The position numbers were made by a program, and so were the translations under genes. The notes below the pieces were generated by a model, which saw only the letters and a program-made list of their open reading frames with translations, was not told the DNA's origin and did not search any database. Below, one piece after another: positions 18,475-26,473 of a stretch of 64,000 bases of DNA. The DNA is taken from NCBI RefSeq assembly GCF_026410085.1, contig NZ_CP112866.1:3100001-3164000 (forward strand). Direction: 5' to 3'. Each line of letters starts with the position of its first letter. The stretch's first letter is position 1. Origin of the DNA: Pseudomonas quebecensis. GTDB lineage: Bacteria > Pseudomonadota > Gammaproteobacteria > Pseudomonadales > Pseudomonadaceae.

Positions 18475-20027
18475 CCGTCATGGCTGCCGACTACCTGCTG
18501 CAAATGAACGGCATCGTCAAAACCTTTGGCGGTGTCCACGCGCTGAACGGCATCGACATCACGGTGCGGCCGGGGGAATGCGTCGGTCTGTGCGGCGAGA
18601 ACGGTGCCGGTAAATCCACCTTGATGAAGGTGCTGTCGGCGGTCTATCCCCACGGCACCTGGGAGGGAGAAATCCTCTGGGACGGGCAGCCGCTCAGGGC
18701 GCACTCCATCAGCGAAACCGAGGCCGCCGGCATCGTGATCATCCACCAGGAGCTGACCCTGGTGCCTGACCTCTCGGTGGCCGAGAACATTTTTATGGGC
18801 CACGAACTGACCCTGCCCGGCGGCCGCATGAACTACCCGGCGATGCTGCACCGCGCCGAAGCGCTGATGCGTGAACTCAAGGTGCCAGACATCAACGTGG
18901 CGCTGCCGGTGTCGCAGTACGGCGGCGGCTACCAGCAACTGGTGGAAATCGCCAAGGCCCTGAATAAAAAAGCGCGCCTGCTGATTCTCGACGAGCCCTC
19001 CTCGGCCCTGACCCGCTCGGAAATCGAGGTGCTGCTGGACATCATCCGCGACCTCAAGGCCAAAGGCGTGGCCTGCGTGTACATCTCCCACAAGCTCGAT
19101 GAAGTGGCGGCGGTGTGCGATACCATCACGGTGATTCGCGATGGCAAGCACATCGCGACCACGGCCATGGCCGATATGGACATCCCGCGCATCATCACCC
19201 AAATGGTCGGTCGCGAGATGAGCAACCTCTACCCCACCGAGCCCCATGACATCGGCGAGGTGATGTTCGAAGCGCGCCATGTCACCTGTTACGACGTGGA
19301 CAACCCCAAGCGCAAACGCGTCGACGATATTTCCTTTGCGCTCAAGCGCGGCGAAATCCTCGGCATCGCCGGGCTGGTGGGCGCCGGGCGCACCGAACTG
19401 GTGTCGGCCCTGTTCGGCGCCTACCCCGGCCGCTGCAGCGCCGAGGTGTGGCTGGACGGTGAGGTGATCGATACGCGCACGCCGCTCAAGTCGATCCGCG
19501 CCGGACTGTGCATGGTGCCCGAGGACCGCAAGCGTCAAGGCATCATCCCGGATCTTGGCGTGGGCCAGAACATCACCCTGGCGGTACTCGACACCTATGC
19601 GCACCTGACCCGCATCGACGCCGAAGCCGAACTGGGCAGCATCGACCGGCAGATCACGCGCATGCACCTCAAGACCGCCAGCCCGTTCTTGCCGATCACC
19701 AGCCTGTCCGGCGGCAATCAGCAAAAAGCCGTGCTGGCGAAAATGCTGATGGCCAAGCCCAAAGTGCTGATCCTCGACGAGCCCACGCGCGGGGTGGACG
19801 TGGGGGCCAAGTATGAAATCTACAAGCTGATGGGCGCCCTGGCCGCCGAAGGCGTGGCAATCATCATGGTCTCCTCGGAACTGGCCGAAGTGCTGGGGGT
19901 GTCCGACCGCGTGCTGGTGATCGGCGACGGCCAGTTGCGCGGCGACTTCGTCAACGAGGGGCTCACCCAGGAACAGGTACTCGCCGCCGCGCTCAGCCAA
20001 AACAATAACAATCGGAAGACCGCGTAG
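18471..20027 (+). CDS. xylG: D-xylose ABC transporter, double ATPase subunit
   Basis: A 518-residue sugar-type ATPase with two ABC domains. The first has a full Walker A (GENGAGKST, about residues 46-54), an unusual signature region (QYGGGYQQL) and Walker [12 protein letters not shown]. The second has the degenerate Walker A of this subfamily ([10 protein letters not shown]), signature LSGGNQQK and Walker [13 protein letters not shown]. Energises xylose import with XylF and XylH. Translation probably starts at 18471, though ATG at 18480 is also possible. A CA motif (20001-20008) in its last codons sits just upstream of the xylH start. Confidence 0.95.
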   Translation: MTVMAADYLLQMNGIVKTFGGVHALNGIDITVRPGECVGLCGENGAGKSTLMKVLSAVYPHGTWEGEILWDGQPLRAHSISETEAAGIVIIHQELTLVPDLSVAENIFMGHELTLPGGRMNYPAMLHRAEALMRELKVPDINVALPVSQYGGGYQQLVEIAKALNKKARLLILDEPSSALTRSEIEVLLDIIRDLKAKGVACVYISHKLDEVAAVCDTITVIRDGKHIATTAMADMDIPRIITQMVGREMSNLYPTEPHDIGEVMFEARHVTCYDVDNPKRKRVDDISFALKRGEILGIAGLVGAGRTELVSALFGAYPGRCSAEVWLDGEVIDTRTPLKSIRAGLCMVPEDRKRQGIIPDLGVGQNITLAVLDTYAHLTRIDAEAELGSIDRQITRMHLKTASPFLPITSLSGGNQQKAVLAKMLMAKPKVLILDEPTRGVDVGAKYEIYKLMGALAAEGVAIIMVSSELAEVLGVSDRVLVIGDGQLRGDFVNEGLTQEQVLAAALSQNNNNRKTA

Positions 20028-21164
20028 ATGAATCAGGTCAAACAGCTGTTTACCCGCTACAAAATGCTCGCTCTGGTGATTGCCGTGGCGGTGATCTGGC
20101 TGTTCTTCAGCTGGCAGACCGAGGGCGGTTTCCTCACCCCGCGCAACTTGTCCAACCTGCTGCGGCAGATGTCCATCACCGGCATCCTGGCCTGCGGCAT
20201 GGTGCTGGTGATCATCAGCGGCGAAATCGACTTGTCGGTGGGCTCATTGCTGGGGTTGCTGGGAGGGCTGGCGGCGATCCTGGACGTGGTCTACCACATT
20301 CCGCTGCTGGCTAATTTGAGCCTGGTGGCGCTGTGCGGCCTGATGATCGGCCTGGCCAACGGTTACATGACGGCGTACCTGCGCATCCCGTCGTTCATTG
20401 TCGGCTTGGGCGGCATGCTGGCGTTTCGCGGGGTTCTGCTGGGGATCACCGGCGGCACCACCATCGCGCCAGTGTCGCCATCGCTGGTGTACGTGGGCCA
20501 GGGGTATCTGCCGCATTCGGTGGGGATTGGGCTTGGGCTTTTGCTGTTTGCCCTCACACTGTTCTTGACCTGGAAACAACGACGCAACCGCGCGCTGCAC
20601 GGGCTGGCCGCGCACTCATTGATGCGCGACGTGCTGCGCGTGGTGGTGATCGGCGCAGTGCTGGCCGGTTTCGTCAGCACCCTCAACAGCTACGATGGCA
20701 TCCCCGTGCCGGTGTTGCTGTTACTGGCGCTGCTCGGCGTATTCAGCTATGTCACCAGCCAGACCGTATTCGGCCGCCGCGTGTATGCGGTGGGCAGCAA
20801 TATGGAAGCCACGCGGCTGTCGGGCATCGACGTGCAGGCGGTCAAACTGTGGATCTTCGGCATCATGGGCGTCATGTGCGCCCTCGCCGGCCTGGTCAAC
20901 ACCGCACGTTTGGCGGCGGGTTCACCGTCGGCGGGCAATATGGGCGAACTGGACGCCATCGCCGCCTGCTTTATCGGCGGCACATCGATGCGCGGCGGGT
21001 CCGGCACGGTGTATGGCGCATTGCTGGGGGCGCTGGTGATTACCAGCCTGGATAACGGCATGTCGATGCTGGACGTGGACAGTTACTGGCAGATGATTGT
21101 GAAGGGCAGCATTTTGGTGTTGGCGGTTTGGGTGGATGTGAGTACGCGGGCGGGTCGGCGCTGA
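20028..21164 (+). CDS. xylH: D-xylose ABC transporter, permease subunit
   Basis: A 378-residue inner-membrane permease of the ribose/xylose class with about ten hydrophobic segments. The ISGEIDLSVGS motif after the second segment and the FIGGTSMRGGSGTVYGALLGA stretch near the end are typical of RbsC/XylH proteins. The ATG directly abuts the xylG stop. Last gene of the operon. Confidence 0.95.
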   Translation: MNQVKQLFTRYKMLALVIAVAVIWLFFSWQTEGGFLTPRNLSNLLRQMSITGILACGMVLVIISGEIDLSVGSLLGLLGGLAAILDVVYHIPLLANLSLVALCGLMIGLANGYMTAYLRIPSFIVGLGGMLAFRGVLLGITGGTTIAPVSPSLVYVGQGYLPHSVGIGLGLLLFALTLFLTWKQRRNRALHGLAAHSLMRDVLRVVVIGAVLAGFVSTLNSYDGIPVPVLLLLALLGVFSYVTSQTVFGRRVYAVGSNMEATRLSGIDVQAVKLWIFGIMGVMCALAGLVNTARLAAGSPSAGNMGELDAIAACFIGGTSMRGGSGTVYGALLGALVITSLDNGMSMLDVDSYWQMIVKGSILVLAVWVDVSTRAGRR

Positions 21165-21350
21165 ACCCGTTCTCATCGGCCCCACATTGACCGCATTCCA
21201 TTGGAGGCTTGGTGGCGTTTGGTCATGGTTTGTAAAGGGCCAGCAAGCCACATCCCTTTTAATTGCAGGACGTTTCCTAGACAATCCTCGCCGCCTTGTG
21301 CCTGTTGGAATCGATGGCTAGTCTGCGGTCCGTCACTACTCATCAGTGAT
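21165..21350. other. Gap between xylH and the DUF6124 leader
   Basis: No gene, clear terminator or repeat was recognised here. The sequence is of normal GC and probably holds the 3' end of the xyl message and the promoter of the following leader. Confidence 0.4.
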
Positions 21351-21533
21351 CGGGTTTAGTCGCCCGGATTCAGAACAGGCGCATGTTTCCCATGAAGCTT
21401 TATGGTGGCTGTGCGCAGGGCGCCTTCGGGTGCGCCGGGTTCCTGTTCTGACCGGTCGACTAACCTGCGTACAGCCGCCACCTTCGTTTAGTCGCAAAGC
21501 GTGTCGGCTCCTTGATCAGACAGGAACTACACC
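21351..21533 (+). ncRNA. Structured 5' leader of the DUF6124 gene
   Basis: This leader is packed with matching segments. CAGAACAGG (21371-21379) is the exact complement of CCTGTTCTG (21442-21450). A 16-base arm from 21404 pairs with 21464-21482 with few mismatches. Between them is a UUCG-capped hairpin (about 21419-21438). The 10-mer GTTTAGTCGC occurs identically at 21354-21363 and 21486-21495, and both copies contain the complement of CGACTAA at 21457-21463. The order of the two long helices is interleaved, so they form a pseudoknot or exclude each other. From memory, similar leaders precede other DUF6124/DUF3077 genes in pseudomonads. A cis-acting RNA switch or small RNA is inferred. Confidence 0.55.
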
Positions 21534-21830
21534 ATGAACAAAGTCGTCCCCGATCCACCCTTCGATCCCGCCAAAGACCGCGCCGCCTTCAACCGCGCCA
21601 TCGACCATTACCTACCGACCCAAGGCTTTCACTCCATCAACGAAGACCTGAGCTTCGAAGACGCCCTGCTCTACACCGCCAGTTTGCTCGATAGCGCATC
21701 GGCGACGGCGTTGGATTGTGGCGAGCAACTGACGAGCCCAGAGCGAGCGAAAATCCTGGCAGTGTGGCACTTGCTTGAAATTGCCAAAACCACGGTAGAT
21801 CGCTCAATCAACTGCCTGAAACACGGTTAG
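21534..21830 (+). CDS. DUF6124 family protein
   Basis: A 98-residue soluble protein that begins with the conserved K-x-VPDPP motif of the DUF6124 (formerly DUF3077-like) family, widespread in multiple copies in Pseudomonas. The remainder is predicted mostly helical (FEDALLYTASLLDSASATALD, then AVWHLLEIAKTTVDRSI). The ribosome site CAGGAA lies 8 bases before the ATG. The gene is preceded by the unusual structured leader and followed by a REP pair. Molecular function unknown. Confidence 0.8.
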   Translation: MNKVVPDPPFDPAKDRAAFNRAIDHYLPTQGFHSINEDLSFEDALLYTASLLDSASATALDCGEQLTSPERAKILAVWHLLEIAKTTVDRSINCLKHG

Positions 21831-21840
21831 AAAATGTGAG

Positions 21841-21917
21841 AGGGGGCTTGCCCCCGATAGCAGTGGGTCAGCTACACAGAAGCTGACTGATCCACCGCCA
21901 TCGGGGGCAAGCCCCCT
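21841..21917. repeat. REP pair (REPIN-like) after DUF6124 gene
   Basis: Perfect 18-base inverted arms (21841-21858 and 21900-21917) built on GGGGGCTTGCCCCCGAT flank an inner imperfect stem. The arrangement is that of a Pseudomonas REP doublet. It may also terminate transcription between convergent genes. Confidence 0.8.
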
Positions 21918-21968
21918 CCAGTCGGGTTGGTTTACAACTGATGAATCAGGCTGACCGTTGCGCTGCTG

Positions 21969-23219
21969 TCATTGGCTCAACACCACATCGCGCATCGGCG
22001 GGATGTAACCGTAGTCATACGCCTCCTGCACGAACGAACGATCCCCCTTGAGCACAATCCTGACCGTCGGCGCTTCGGTGCCGCCGATGCGGTAGTCGCC
22101 GCCGGCGGTGGGCACGCTGTCGATAAACGATGTGACCAGGCCATTGGGCATCACGCAGTGCGAATAGGTCTGGAACGGCTGCGACGGCGGGTTGCCCAGT
22201 ACCAGGCCCGAAGCATTCATCGGTGTGTAGGGGCCGAACAGATGATCGCCGACAAACCCGTAGACCCCATCCGGGCCCGTTATGCCATCGGCATAGGTGA
22301 ACTTGTGACTGATGGTAAACAGGTAGTACTTGTTGTCCTGAAACACGTAGTGCGGCCGCTCGGTCTGATCGTTCACCCCGACGGCGGTGACCAGGGGCGG
22401 CAGGAGTTCCCATTCATCGCCATTGAGGTCCTTGGCCACCGCAAGGCCGATGCAACCCACCTGGTAACGCGCACCGCCCACATGTTCATGCCCTGGCGGC
22501 ACCAGGCCCAGTTCGTTCGCGCCCACTTCGTGAGTGCCGCGCTCACCTGCTACGTTGCCTTCGAACACCATGTACAGCTTGCCGTCCTTGGGATCGATAA
22601 ACGGGCTGGGGTCGCGGAAGTTCCAGGTCGCGTTCTGCGCTTCGGTCTGGTAGTAGGTGCCATCGGCTTCGAACAGGGCCTTGACCTGAGTGAAACCGCG
22701 CAACTCGACACCGCTTTGGGACGTGACCACCTGGCCTCGGACCTTGGCAATCGTCGCGCCCGGAGTGACGCAGGTGTAATACAGGTCGATGTCGCCGTTG
22801 TTATTGAGCAGGATCGGTGTACCTGCCCATTCACGCGTGGTCGGCGATACGCCTTCGGCCATCACGCGGCCGCCGAAGATCCAGTCTTTGCCGGTGCGCG
22901 AGTACCAGTAGCAGATGCGCGCATGACCATGGCGATCTTCCCAATCGCGCTTGATGTCGTAGCGACCATCGGCATTGATGAATTGCGGATCATGGGGGCG
23001 ACGGTCGGCCGTCAGGGTGAAGATCACGGACCAGCCGTTGACCGAAACCACCGTGCCGTCCAGGGTGCGCAAGGGCATGGTGTCCCAGATAAACACCGTG
23101 TCGCTCATCACCGGGAAGTCGGCAGGCACCAGCGGTTGAGTCGTGGTGGGGTCATTTTCATTCACTTTGAGCGCATCTGCGCGTGTCCAGCGAGTGGGGA
23201 TAATAGTGGCGTGTTTCAT
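21969..23219 (-). CDS. lsc: Levansucrase (GH68)
   Basis: A 416-residue glycoside hydrolase family 68 enzyme making levan from sucrose. It matches P. syringae Lsc along its length. The three catalytic acids are visible: nucleophile Asp in FIWDTMPL, transition-state Asp in NFRDPSPF, and acid/base Glu in NDQTERPHY. There is no signal peptide, as in other Pseudomonas levansucrases, which leave the cell without one. The ATG at 23219 follows AAGGA at good spacing and leaves ten residues before the conserved W-T-R-A-D-A-L; in-frame codons extend upstream to 23336. A LexA-like box lies 132 bases upstream. Confidence 0.95.
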   Translation of the reverse strand: MKHATIIPTRWTRADALKVNENDPTTTQPLVPADFPVMSDTVFIWDTMPLRTLDGTVVSVNGWSVIFTLTADRRPHDPQFINADGRYDIKRDWEDRHGHARICYWYSRTGKDWIFGGRVMAEGVSPTTREWAGTPILLNNNGDIDLYYTCVTPGATIAKVRGQVVTSQSGVELRGFTQVKALFEADGTYYQTEAQNATWNFRDPSPFIDPKDGKLYMVFEGNVAGERGTHEVGANELGLVPPGHEHVGGARYQVGCIGLAVAKDLNGDEWELLPPLVTAVGVNDQTERPHYVFQDNKYYLFTISHKFTYADGITGPDGVYGFVGDHLFGPYTPMNASGLVLGNPPSQPFQTYSHCVMPNGLVTSFIDSVPTAGGDYRIGGTEAPTVRIVLKGDRSFVQEAYDYGYIPPMRDVVLSQ

Positions 23220-23579
23220 GATGAAGTCCTTTTCATTGACGCTTGGATACGGCCCGTCGTGGCGAGCCAGCGTATTGAGTTGATCCATTGACCTACACAC
23301 AGTGCCCAGCGGGGCTGAAGCGTCCTTCCTGGACAATCAGTGCTTAAAAACTGTGTTTATATACAGTATTCGGCATTCGCCTGGGCGTCAACTCTTGAGT
23401 GAAAATATCCAGAGGTGGGAGGGGTTTGCTCCGATAGCAGCGTGCCAACCAGTAACGAAGACCACGGTGAATCGTTAATTGGATATTTCGGTGCAGTGAA
23501 GCCCTGGACTTAAACAGCCAAGCCCAGGTTAGGCGCGAGCTTACTTACGCCTGCCCGATGTCAGCGCTTTGTCGTCGTT
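23220..23579. promoter_or_regulatory. Levansucrase upstream region
   Basis: This gene-free stretch holds the LexA-like box (23351-23366), an in-frame open extension of lsc, and a partial REP-like segment near 23415-23440 (GGTGGGAGGGGTTTGCTCC). Base composition shifts to AT-rich near 23575, which marks the left border of the peptide-cluster island. Confidence 0.5.
23351..23366. promoter_or_regulatory. LexA-box-like element upstream of levansucrase
   Basis: CTGTGTTTATATACAG has the CTGT-N8-ACAG frame of a gamma-proteobacterial SOS box and keeps most of the AT-alternating centre. The only gene downstream at normal distance is levansucrase on the minus strand. P. syringae levansucrase genes are known to use a phage-associated promoter element, which would explain an SOS-type site here. 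Confidence 0.5.
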
Positions 23580-23749
23580 GAAGAATTTAAAAACTACCCA
23601 CACACTTCCACGCTCTAATACCAGAATGTATTTTTCCGATTACTGGCCTTACAAACGTTAGCCTTACTAACGAAAATTCTGAACTCTCGCGCCTAAAGGA
23701 ATGTAAGAAAAATCCTCGAAAAGTAGGATGCTTCCTTCAATAAAAAATA

Positions 23750-23759
23750 TTCCTAGGAA
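23750..23759. promoter_or_regulatory. Palindrome ahead of the peptide-cluster promoter
   Basis: TTCCTAGGAA is a perfect 10-base palindrome in very AT-rich sequence, 24 bases before the putative -35 box. A regulator site is possible; no regulator gene is present in the cluster. Confidence 0.3.
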
Positions 23760-23782
23760 ATTTCGGATTTTTTTAAAAATCT

Positions 23783-23811
23783 TTGACCGATTTCTGTTTT
23801 GGGATTATAGA
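23783..23811 (+). promoter_or_regulatory. Sigma-70-type promoter of the peptide cluster
   Basis: TTGACC (23783-23788) and TATAGA (23806-23811) are separated by exactly 17 bases. The distance to the precursor ATG is 47 bases, leaving room for a short leader with its AAAGGAG ribosome site. Confidence 0.55.
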
Positions 23812-23857
23812 TTAATGGCGCAGCGCACTCCCTGTACTTAAGCAAAGGAGACAACGT

Positions 23858-23953
23858 ATGAGTAATGAAAAAACTGTTACCGAAGTCGATCTGGCGAAAG
23901 TATTTAGCCTGAACGGCGAAAATGGAAAAGTAGTATTGGCGGTGGTCAACTAA
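23858..23953 (+). CDS. Putative RiPP precursor peptide (31 residues)
   Basis: A short gene with an excellent ribosome site (AAAGGAG, seven bases before the ATG) and a good promoter. The peptide starts MSNEKTVTEVDLAKVFSL, then a Gly/Asn turn (NGENG) and a Val-rich end (KVVLAVVN). An acidic, amphipathic N-terminal half suits a leader that docks enzymes; the last 8-12 residues would be the core. It is directly followed by a hairpin and by methyltransferase, protease, amidase-family and peptide-hydroxylase genes. No homologous precursor is recognised by eye. Being too short for most gene callers, it is likely to be missed in routine annotation. The RiPP role is inferred from context. Confidence 0.7.
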   Translation: MSNEKTVTEVDLAKVFSLNGENGKVVLAVVN

Positions 23954-23970
23954 TCTGCATCGCCTATAAC

Positions 23971-24003
23971 AAGAGCGGCATGCTTAAGGAAGGTGCCGCT
24001 CTT
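23971..24003 (+). terminator. Hairpin between precursor and modification genes
   Basis: Perfect 10-base arms AAGAGCGGCA (23971-23980) and TGCCGCTCTT (23994-24003) with a 13-base loop lie 17 bases after the precursor stop. The T tract after it is weak, so it looks like a leaky terminator or 3' stabilising stem that yields more precursor than enzyme message. Confidence 0.6.
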
Positions 24004-24021
24004 CCTTACCAGGAGTGCGAC

Positions 24022-24930
24022 ATGATCGATTTTACAAACTGGTTATGCGGAGAAAAAATAAATATCATTGATATCGGAGCTCGGATGACGCCAGGGGAAG
24101 CACCGATATATCAAAACCTGATCAAAAATAATCTATGTACGATTACTGCAGTAGAGCCAGACACCAGCACGAATGAGCTACTAGTCAAACTATCAAATGC
24201 AAAAATTTATAATTTAGCGCTAGGTACAAAAGGGCTTTCTTATCTGAACATCTGCCAACTACCTTCGTGTTCATCGCTCCTAGAGCCAGATACAGAAACA
24301 CTATCCAAATACTCAGGCATGGAATACTTTTACAACGTCATAGACCGCGTCAGCCTACATGTAGATGAAATGGACGACATTTTCCAGGATGAAATCTTTG
24401 ATTTCCTCAGCATAGACGTCCAAGGAGCCGAGTTAAATGTCCTGGAAAATGGAAGGAGAAACTTATCCAACCTTCTGGGGATTCATATTGAGGTGTCGTT
24501 TATTGAAAAATATAAAGGACAACCCTTATTTCGTGACGTCGATACTTTTTTAGCCGGCAATGATTTTTCCTTCCATTGCTTTACAGGATACGGCACGAGG
24601 TCCCCACGGGGAATTGAAATAGATAACTCTCCCATAAATGGAATAAACCAGTGGCTTTGGGCAGACGCTTTCTATTTTCACAATTTATATGATATAGACT
24701 TTTGGAAAGAACCTGGAAAACTAATAAAACTCGCCTGTATCTTTCATAACCTGTATAAATCCTACGACTTCTCAGCTCATTGTTTAAAAATTCACGACCA
24801 TCAATTTGGCTCAAATTATCTCTCGGAATATGCGTCACTTATATCCAATCTCACAAATACATGCATCAAATCAAGCAGTGACGAAAATACATATTTAGCC
24901 AAAATAGCGCAAAAAATAAATTACAACTAA
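24022..24930 (+). CDS. FkbM-family SAM-dependent methyltransferase
   Basis: A 302-residue methyltransferase. Motif I is INIIDIGARMTPGE (about residues 13-26), the acidic end of beta-2 is VEPD (44-47), and the FkbM hallmark FLSIDVQGAELNVLENG spans about 128-144. FkbM enzymes mostly O-methylate hydroxyl groups. The ATG at 24022 follows AGGAG by six bases; an earlier ATG at 23980 lies inside the hairpin and has no ribosome site. Codon use is AT-rich, unlike flanking genes. Inference: it methylates a hydroxyl placed on the peptide by the HExxH enzyme encoded at the end of the cluster. Confidence 0.8.
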   Translation: MIDFTNWLCGEKINIIDIGARMTPGEAPIYQNLIKNNLCTITAVEPDTSTNELLVKLSNAKIYNLALGTKGLSYLNICQLPSCSSLLEPDTETLSKYSGMEYFYNVIDRVSLHVDEMDDIFQDEIFDFLSIDVQGAELNVLENGRRNLSNLLGIHIEVSFIEKYKGQPLFRDVDTFLAGNDFSFHCFTGYGTRSPRGIEIDNSPINGINQWLWADAFYFHNLYDIDFWKEPGKLIKLACIFHNLYKSYDFSAHCLKIHDHQFGSNYLSEYASLISNLTNTCIKSSSDENTYLAKIAQKINYN

Positions 24931-24952
24931 AACCTGAACGGAAACTCAGAAA

Positions 24953-25561
24953 ATGAAAGATCCATTTAACTCAGAGCAAGAAAAACCTGAAAATGAATCA
25001 ATTTTAAAAATAAAAGAATCAATTAAAATTACAGATAGCCTAGTTGCATCAAGAAAAATATTTATAACGGGAGAAATAAACCACAACCTAGCCTACAATA
25101 CAGCTAGAGAACTTCATGCGTTATCTCATATTAGCGACGATCCAATATTTATTTTTATCAGTTCTCCAGGCGGACACGTTGAGTCAGGGGATATGATCTA
25201 TGACACTATAAAATTCATAAAACCAAAAGTTTTTACAATAGGATCCGGGTGGGTCGCTAGCGCTGGCGCACTGATATATGTAGCGGCTGATAAGGAAAAT
25301 AGATACTCCCTACCCAACACTCGCTTTCTTCTCCATCAACCATCTGGTGGCTTTCACGGTAGAGCAGAAGATTTCGGCGCCTACTCAAAAGAAATTAGCT
25401 TTATGAAAGAGCGACTAAACAAAATATTCTCAGACGCCACTGGGCAACCCATAGAAATAATCAGACAAAATACAGAGCGCGACTTTTGGTTAAGCGCCGA
25501 AGAGTCAGTAAAATATGGACTGGTCCACAAAATAGTGACCTCTGAACATGAAATATTCTAA
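24953..25561 (+). CDS. ClpP-like serine protease in the peptide cluster
   Basis: A 202-residue ClpP-family protein. The catalytic triad is intact by alignment to E. coli ClpP: Ser103 (ASAGAL), His128 (LLHQPSGG) and Asp177 (TERDFWLSAEE); the IYDTIKFIKP and oxyanion-side SSPGG motifs are also present. The first 35 residues do not resemble the canonical axial-loop region, and no Clp ATPase is encoded nearby, so it may act alone or borrow a host ATPase. Within this cluster it probably removes the precursor leader, or trims the product. AT-rich; its 3' end overlaps the next gene by 14 bases. Confidence 0.85.
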   Translation: MKDPFNSEQEKPENESILKIKESIKITDSLVASRKIFITGEINHNLAYNTARELHALSHISDDPIFIFISSPGGHVESGDMIYDTIKFIKPKVFTIGSGWVASAGALIYVAADKENRYSLPNTRFLLHQPSGGFHGRAEDFGAYSKEISFMKERLNKIFSDATGQPIEIIRQNTERDFWLSAEESVKYGLVHKIVTSEHEIF

Positions 25562-26456
25562 AACTTGCCGGCTTAAACAAAAATCTCATTTCTCATCCTT
25601 CGGCGAAAACTCAAAGAATGCGAAAATTTTAGAACAGAAAAAATCTTATACGATAAAAACCATAGACAACTTAGGCTATGACGAAAACCTAAATAAATGC
25701 AGTGATTTTCTGAACCCCCTTTCTGGTCCGTTCAGCTTGAAAGGAGCAAAATTTGGTGAAACCATTGCGCTAAATATAGAAGGCATTATACATACTCGTG
25801 ATATTGGACTTTCATCTTGTGGACTTCTACCTACCCATTTAGATGAAACACTAAAAAAAGATGTTCTCGGTGAGCCAGTCATTTTTTGGAAAATTGAAGA
25901 TGAATTTTGCTATCCCATTAAAGGCCGCCAAATTGATCGCTCAATCGCTTTGAGAAAGTCTCTAATGATCGGTTGTTTAAGAAGTGCTGAAAATCTTGGT
26001 GAAGCCTCCTTAAGCTCGTTGGATGTGGACCAATATGGCGGCAACTTTGATTGCAAGCTTTTTAAACAGGACGCATTAATTTTTCTACCCATTAGAAATG
26101 ACAATGCTGAGTTTTATATAGGAGACGTTCATTATTGCCAATCCGATGGCGAAGTCGGCGGAACGGGCATAGAAGTTACAGCTGAAATAACATTTTCAGC
26201 AGAGGTCTGCAGTGCCCCCATACACAAGGGCCTACACGTCACTGTAGATAACCTCGTATATTTTATGGGCGTCGGATCGACCATAAACGACGGGATAGCC
26301 AAGGCTTTTTCACAAGGTTACGAAGCATTAACTCACAAAGGAATTAATGACAACCTAACTAGACTACTACTGGCCCATGGAAGCACATTACAGCTTATAA
26401 AAATTGGATATCCAAATATTGTAGCGATAGGTATAGAGTTAAAATACTTTTCATAG
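25548..26456 (+). CDS. Acetamidase/formamidase family protein in the peptide cluster
   Basis: A 302-residue protein of the FmdA/AmdA family. Visible family features are NPLSGPFSLKGAKFGETIALNIEGI (about residues 56-80), the QYGGNFD segment in place of the usual (H/N)GGN-x-D, and GDVHYCQSDGEVGGTGIE, equivalent to the GD-x-H-x-x-Q-G-D-G-E core. These enzymes hydrolyse simple amides such as formamide. In a peptide cluster it may act on an amide of the modified peptide or serve a new role. The start overlaps the ClpP gene by 14 bases without a clear ribosome site, suggesting coupling; a few N-terminal residues could differ. Confidence 0.75.
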   Translation: MKYSKTCRLKQKSHFSSFGENSKNAKILEQKKSYTIKTIDNLGYDENLNKCSDFLNPLSGPFSLKGAKFGETIALNIEGIIHTRDIGLSSCGLLPTHLDETLKKDVLGEPVIFWKIEDEFCYPIKGRQIDRSIALRKSLMIGCLRSAENLGEASLSSLDVDQYGGNFDCKLFKQDALIFLPIRNDNAEFYIGDVHYCQSDGEVGGTGIEVTAEITFSAEVCSAPIHKGLHVTVDNLVYFMGVGSTINDGIAKAFSQGYEALTHKGINDNLTRLLLAHGSTLQLIKIGYPNIVAIGIELKYFS

Positions 26457-26473
26457 GCATTGGGGAGCAATCC

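Noticed and set aside
23980..24021. Earlier ATG for the FkbM gene
   Set aside because: It lies within the hairpin arm and has no ribosome site; ATG at 24022 has AGGAG at good spacing.
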